Positions 47,531 to 50,223 of a stretch of 50,223 nt of DNA are shown piece after piece (the stretch's first letter is position 1; every line of letters starts with the position of its first letter). The notes beneath the pieces are model-generated. The model had not been told where the DNA came from and made no database searches. It worked only from the letters and a program-made list of their open reading frames with translations. Position numbers and translations under genes: made by a program. The stretch lies in NCBI GenBank assembly GCA_036494815.1, contig DASXNV010000092.1:1-50223 (forward strand), written 5' to 3'. Source of the stretch: Poindextera sp036494815 (GTDB lineage: Bacteria; Pseudomonadota; Alphaproteobacteria; Caulobacterales; Caulobacteraceae).

Positions 47531-48837
47531 TCCTTCCTGTCTTCGCCGACGATCAGCCGATCGCCGGGATCGAGGCTGACGGCGACGGCGTCCGGTTGCG
47601 CTATGCGCCAGACTGGCGCGCCACCGCCGGCGCCTTTCCGATCTCGATCACCATGCCGTTGGCGGCGGAGATTCATGGATCGGAGGTCACGCTACCGTGG
47701 CTCATGAACCTGCTGCCGGAGGGCGAGCCGCTGCGCGCCGCGACCCGCGCCCTGGGCGTCGCACGCGAGGATGTGCTGGGGTTGGTCGCCAGGATGGGCC
47801 GTGACCTGGCCGGCGCGTTGACGGTCGGCGCGCCAAGAGCCGGCGAGCGCCCAGGCTATCTCCAGATCCGGGACCCTGCCGCGCTCGAGCGCATCATCGA
47901 GGATCTGCCGGCCAAGCCGTTCCTAGTGGGCGAAGACGGGATCTCGATGAGTCTCGCTGGCGCCCAGGAGAAGCTCCCGCTCGCCTGGCAGGCGGGCTCC
48001 CTGGCCATACCCATGAACGGAGCGCCGAGTACGCTCATTCTGAAACCCGACAATCCGCGCCTGCCCGGAAGCGTGGAGAACGAAGCGCTCTGCATGGTCC
48101 TGGCGCGCCGATGCGGGCTTCCAACCGCGCCGATCACCACAGGCCTTGCGGGCGAGCGTCGCTATCTGCTTGTCGAGCGCTACGACCGGGAACTGGTCGA
48201 TGGCCGCGTGGTGCGCCGCCACCAGGAGGACTTCTGCCAGGCGCTTGGGCGCCAGCCTGCTGCCAAGTACGAGCATAACCACTCGGGCGTGAAGGGCCCT
48301 TCGCTCGCAGAGATGTTCGCTTTGGTGCGCCTGCACATGACGGCGCGTGAGATCAACCAGCTTCTGGACGCGGTGATCTTCAACATCGCCATCGGCAACG
48401 TCGACGCCCACGCCAAGAACTACTCGATCCTGTTGCGCCCCGGGCGTCCCCGGCTGGCGCCGCTGTATGACCTGATGTCGGGCCTGGCCTGGACCAACAT
48501 CACCCAAAACCACGCCCAGGACATTGGCGGCCAGCAGCGCGGGAAGCACCTCTACGCCAGGCACTGGCGGCGCATGGCGAAGGGCGCAGGCCTAGCAGGG
48601 CCCGCGACGGTCCGCCGGGTCATCGAGGTGGCTGGGCGCGTGGTGGCGCAACTGCCCCAGGCGCGCGCAGACGTGGCGGCCCTGCCAACGGGCGATGGTC
48701 GGATGCTGGACCTTTTCGCACAGGAAATCGCCGCGCGTGCAGCGATCGTCGCCGCGAACGCGCGTGAAGAGGGCGATGCCGACGATACGGACCAGGCGCC
48801 GCAACCCATGCCCGACGTCAGCGCCTATTCGAGCTAG
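47527..48837 (+). CDS. hipA: HipA-family serine/threonine kinase toxin
   Basis: A 436-residue HipA kinase. Domains: short N-terminal barrel (1 to about 100, with WLMNLLPEGEPLRAATRALG), then the kinase: glycine-rich-like MSLAGAQEKLPL (about 141-152), ATP-binding lysine K173 in STLILKPD, ENEALCMVLARRCGL, hinge region RYLLVERYDR, HQEDFCQALG, catalytic D293 and N298 in GNVDAHAKNYS and metal-binding D315 in APLYDL. All catalytic residues are present, so it should be active; E. coli HipA phosphorylates glutamyl-tRNA synthetase and induces dormancy. The target here is unproved. GTG start overlaps the hipB stop. Confidence 0.92.
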   Translation: MILPVFADDQPIAGIEADGDGVRLRYAPDWRATAGAFPISITMPLAAEIHGSEVTLPWLMNLLPEGEPLRAATRALGVAREDVLGLVARMGRDLAGALTVGAPRAGERPGYLQIRDPAALERIIEDLPAKPFLVGEDGISMSLAGAQEKLPLAWQAGSLAIPMNGAPSTLILKPDNPRLPGSVENEALCMVLARRCGLPTAPITTGLAGERRYLLVERYDRELVDGRVVRRHQEDFCQALGRQPAAKYEHNHSGVKGPSLAEMFALVRLHMTAREINQLLDAVIFNIAIGNVDAHAKNYSILLRPGRPRLAPLYDLMSGLAWTNITQNHAQDIGGQQRGKHLYARHWRRMAKGAGLAGPATVRRVIEVAGRVVAQLPQARADVAALPTGDGRMLDLFAQEIAARAAIVAANAREEGDADDTDQAPQPMPDVSAYSS

Positions 48838-49026
48838 CTGCGAGGTCCATTCCGCGGTGCGGCTCGGCTCACCTTGGCTGGGCGCCAAACCGCGTTGAGG
48901 TCCAAGCGCACCAGGACCTCAAAGACATTGCCACACAGTCGCGGCGAATTCTGACGACGAGTCGCACGCCTAATTCAAACCAAATCCAACCCGGCTCGAT
49001 CCGGCTCAAGACCAAGCCCGACCTAG

Positions 49027-49260
49027 GACGAACGCACGCGCCTGGGTCGGGGACGCAAGCCTGATCCAATCGTCGAACACCCCTGCGCGCTTTGGCAGGT
49101 CTGGGACGATCCGGCCACTTTTGCGGAGACGCTCGATCTTCCCATGCGGAGTCATGGCGACGTGAACTACCGTCTGCACAAGGCCATCTGCAGCCAGGGC
49201 ATTGCGCTCGAGAAAACGTCAATCCGCTACTGGCGTTCAGGCGTCAAAGCCCGCTCCTCG
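49027..49260 (+). pseudogene. Degenerate remnant with a helix-turn-helix-like segment
   Basis: An open plus-strand stretch without a convincing start encodes DDPATFAETLDL, VNYRLHKAICSQGIALEKTS and IRYWRSGVKA, which read like a small DNA-binding domain of a regulator or integrase N-terminus. The frame is closed upstream by TAG at 49024-49026 and runs into the convergent acyl-CoA dehydrogenase gene downstream. The rest of the gap 48838-49277 shows nothing supportable. Low confidence that it ever was this kind of gene. Confidence 0.3.
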
Positions 49261-49277
49261 CCGGCGCGTCGCTCGCC

Positions 49278-50222
49278 TTATCCTTGCGCCGCCTGCCAAT
49301 CGCGCTTGACCTTCTTTGCGAGCGACCATTTGTGCACCTCGGTCGGCCCGTCATAGATGCGAAAGGCGCGGATCTCGCGGAACACCTGTTCGACAATGGT
49401 GTCCCCGGTGACGCCCGTCCCGCCCAACACCTGCACGCAACGATCGGCGACGCGGAACAAGGCTTCAGAGACTGAGACCTTGGCCATCGAGCTTTCGGCG
49501 ACGCCCAGCTCGCCAGTGTCCAGCACGCCCGCGCACCAGTCGATCATCAGTTCGGCCTGTTTCAGGTCGATCAGATTGTCGGCCAGCATGAAGCCGACGC
49601 CTTCGTGGTCGACCAGAGACTTACCGAACGCCTGTCGCTTGCAGGCGTAGGCGGTGGCGATCTCGTGCGCGCGGCTGGCCGCGCCCCACCAGCGCATGCA
49701 GTGGGTCAAGCGCGCGGGGGCCAGGCGGATCTGGGCCATCTTGAAGCCCTCGCCCGCCTGACCGAGCATCTGGTCCGCAGGAACCCGCACATTGTCCAGG
49801 GCGACGATGGCGTGGCCCCCGGGCATGGAGCTGTCGATGGTGTCGAGCACCCGCTCGATGCGAACCCCCTCCATCGGCAGCTCGACCAGGAACATGGACG
49901 CGCCCTCGTCAGACTTGGCCATAATGATCCCGACCCTGGCGCCTTGGGCGCCGGTGATGAAAGCCTTGCGGCCGTTGATCACCCAGTGATTGCCGTCGAG
50001 CCGAGCGGTGGTCTTCATCATCGACGGATCGGACCCGGCGCCGCCCTCCTCCGCCGGCTCGGTCATGAAAAAGGCCGAACGGGCCCGTCCCTCGAGCATG
50101 GGCGCCAGAAACCGCGCCTTCTGCTCGGGGCTGGCGACCTTACCGAGGAGATACATGTTGCCTTCGTCAGGCGCGGCGACATTGACCGCCACCGGTCCTA
50201 GCGGCGACAGGCCCGAAGCGCG
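49278..50222 (-). CDS. Acyl-CoA dehydrogenase family protein, C-terminal part (runs off the window)
   Basis: The visible 314 residues are the middle and C-terminal part of an acyl-CoA dehydrogenase; the N-terminus lies beyond base 50223. Seen are GLSPLGPVAVNVAAPDEGN, SAFFMTEPAEEGGAGSDPSM (flavin/substrate loop), HWVINGRKAFITGAQGARVG, and the C-terminal helical domain with KRQAFGKSLVDHEGVGFMLA, CVQVLGGTGVTGDTIVEQVF and AFRIYDGPTEVHKW, where a catalytic acid is usually nearby. The frame continues unbroken through the GTG at 50192, which is not the real start. It oxidises an acyl-CoA thioester using FAD; chain specificity is unknown. Confidence 0.93.
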   Translation of the reverse strand, partial: RASGLSPLGPVAVNVAAPDEGNMYLLGKVASPEQKARFLAPMLEGRARSAFFMTEPAEEGGAGSDPSMMKTTARLDGNHWVINGRKAFITGAQGARVGIIMAKSDEGASMFLVELPMEGVRIERVLDTIDSSMPGGHAIVALDNVRVPADQMLGQAGEGFKMAQIRLAPARLTHCMRWWGAASRAHEIATAYACKRQAFGKSLVDHEGVGFMLADNLIDLKQAELMIDWCAGVLDTGELGVAESSMAKVSVSEALFRVADRCVQVLGGTGVTGDTIVEQVFREIRAFRIYDGPTEVHKWSLAKKVKRDWQAAQG

Positions 50223-50223
50223 C

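Noticed and set aside
1..50223. CRISPR array, tRNA or rRNA genes
   Set aside because: No regularly spaced repeats longer than the three hipBA operators and no tRNA-like or rRNA-like sequence were noticed on reading both strands.

Overview
The window looks like chromosomal DNA of a high-GC alphaproteobacterium of the Caulobacterales (Caulobacter or Phenylobacterium type). I infer this from the dense GC-rich coding, the several TonB-dependent receptors with Caulobacter-like plug domains, the OmpR-family two-component systems next to an RND pump, and promoters that seem to start at the initiation codon. No rRNA, tRNA, CRISPR array, intact insertion sequence or phage gene was found. The genus is inference.

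Layout. 1-4065: the start of a TonB-dependent receptor (cut by the window edge), a decayed histidine kinase, an ArsR/SRPBCC/DUF899 operon with a clear operator-promoter, and an enoyl-CoA hydratase-like gene. 4069-19958: an envelope-stress-like block built from related parts: phosphoesterase, YncE-like propeller and TonB receptor; two-component system 1; a three-gene RND efflux operon; two-component system 2; and a second YncE-like paralogue. The box GTCAG-N6-GTCAG occurs upstream of both the RND operon and the divergent regulator/YncE pair, which suggests that system 2 controls them. 20022-27455: secreted alpha/beta hydrolase, SBF-like transporter with divergent LysR regulator, TPR protein, secreted TonB_C-domain protein and a CDP-alcohol phosphatidyltransferase. 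27901-28876: a PIN-domain toxin-antitoxin pair.

29411-42293 is the most interesting part. It holds an ABC transporter (binding protein, permease, ATPase) converging on a five-gene operon: NikR-like regulator, two DUF1989 proteins (UAAP1/UAAP2), a biotin-dependent urea/guanidine carboxylase and allophanate hydrolase. A TonB-dependent receptor gene lies just upstream of that operon. This gene set matches guanidine assimilation: guanidine is carboxylated, deiminated to allophanate, then hydrolysed to ammonia and CO2. Three near-identical operators of the NikR-like geometry GTATTA-N16-TAATAC stand before the ABC operon, the regulator operon and the TonB receptor. The NikR-like protein has lost three of the four residues that align with the nickel ligands of E. 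coli NikR. The cluster therefore looks like a regulon run by a repurposed NikR-type repressor where a guanidine riboswitch might be expected, with an outer-membrane receptor added.

43227-50222: an acyltransferase, a VOC protein, a TonB-receptor fragment joined to an SDR tail, a Crp/Fnr regulator with a probable frameshift near its start, an atypical SDR, a hipBA pair with three operators spaced exactly 50 bp apart, a degenerate DNA-binding remnant, and an acyl-CoA dehydrogenase cut by the window edge. Several gene remnants (histidine kinase, S9 peptidase tail, TonB head/SDR tail, HTH remnant) show that parts of this region are decaying.
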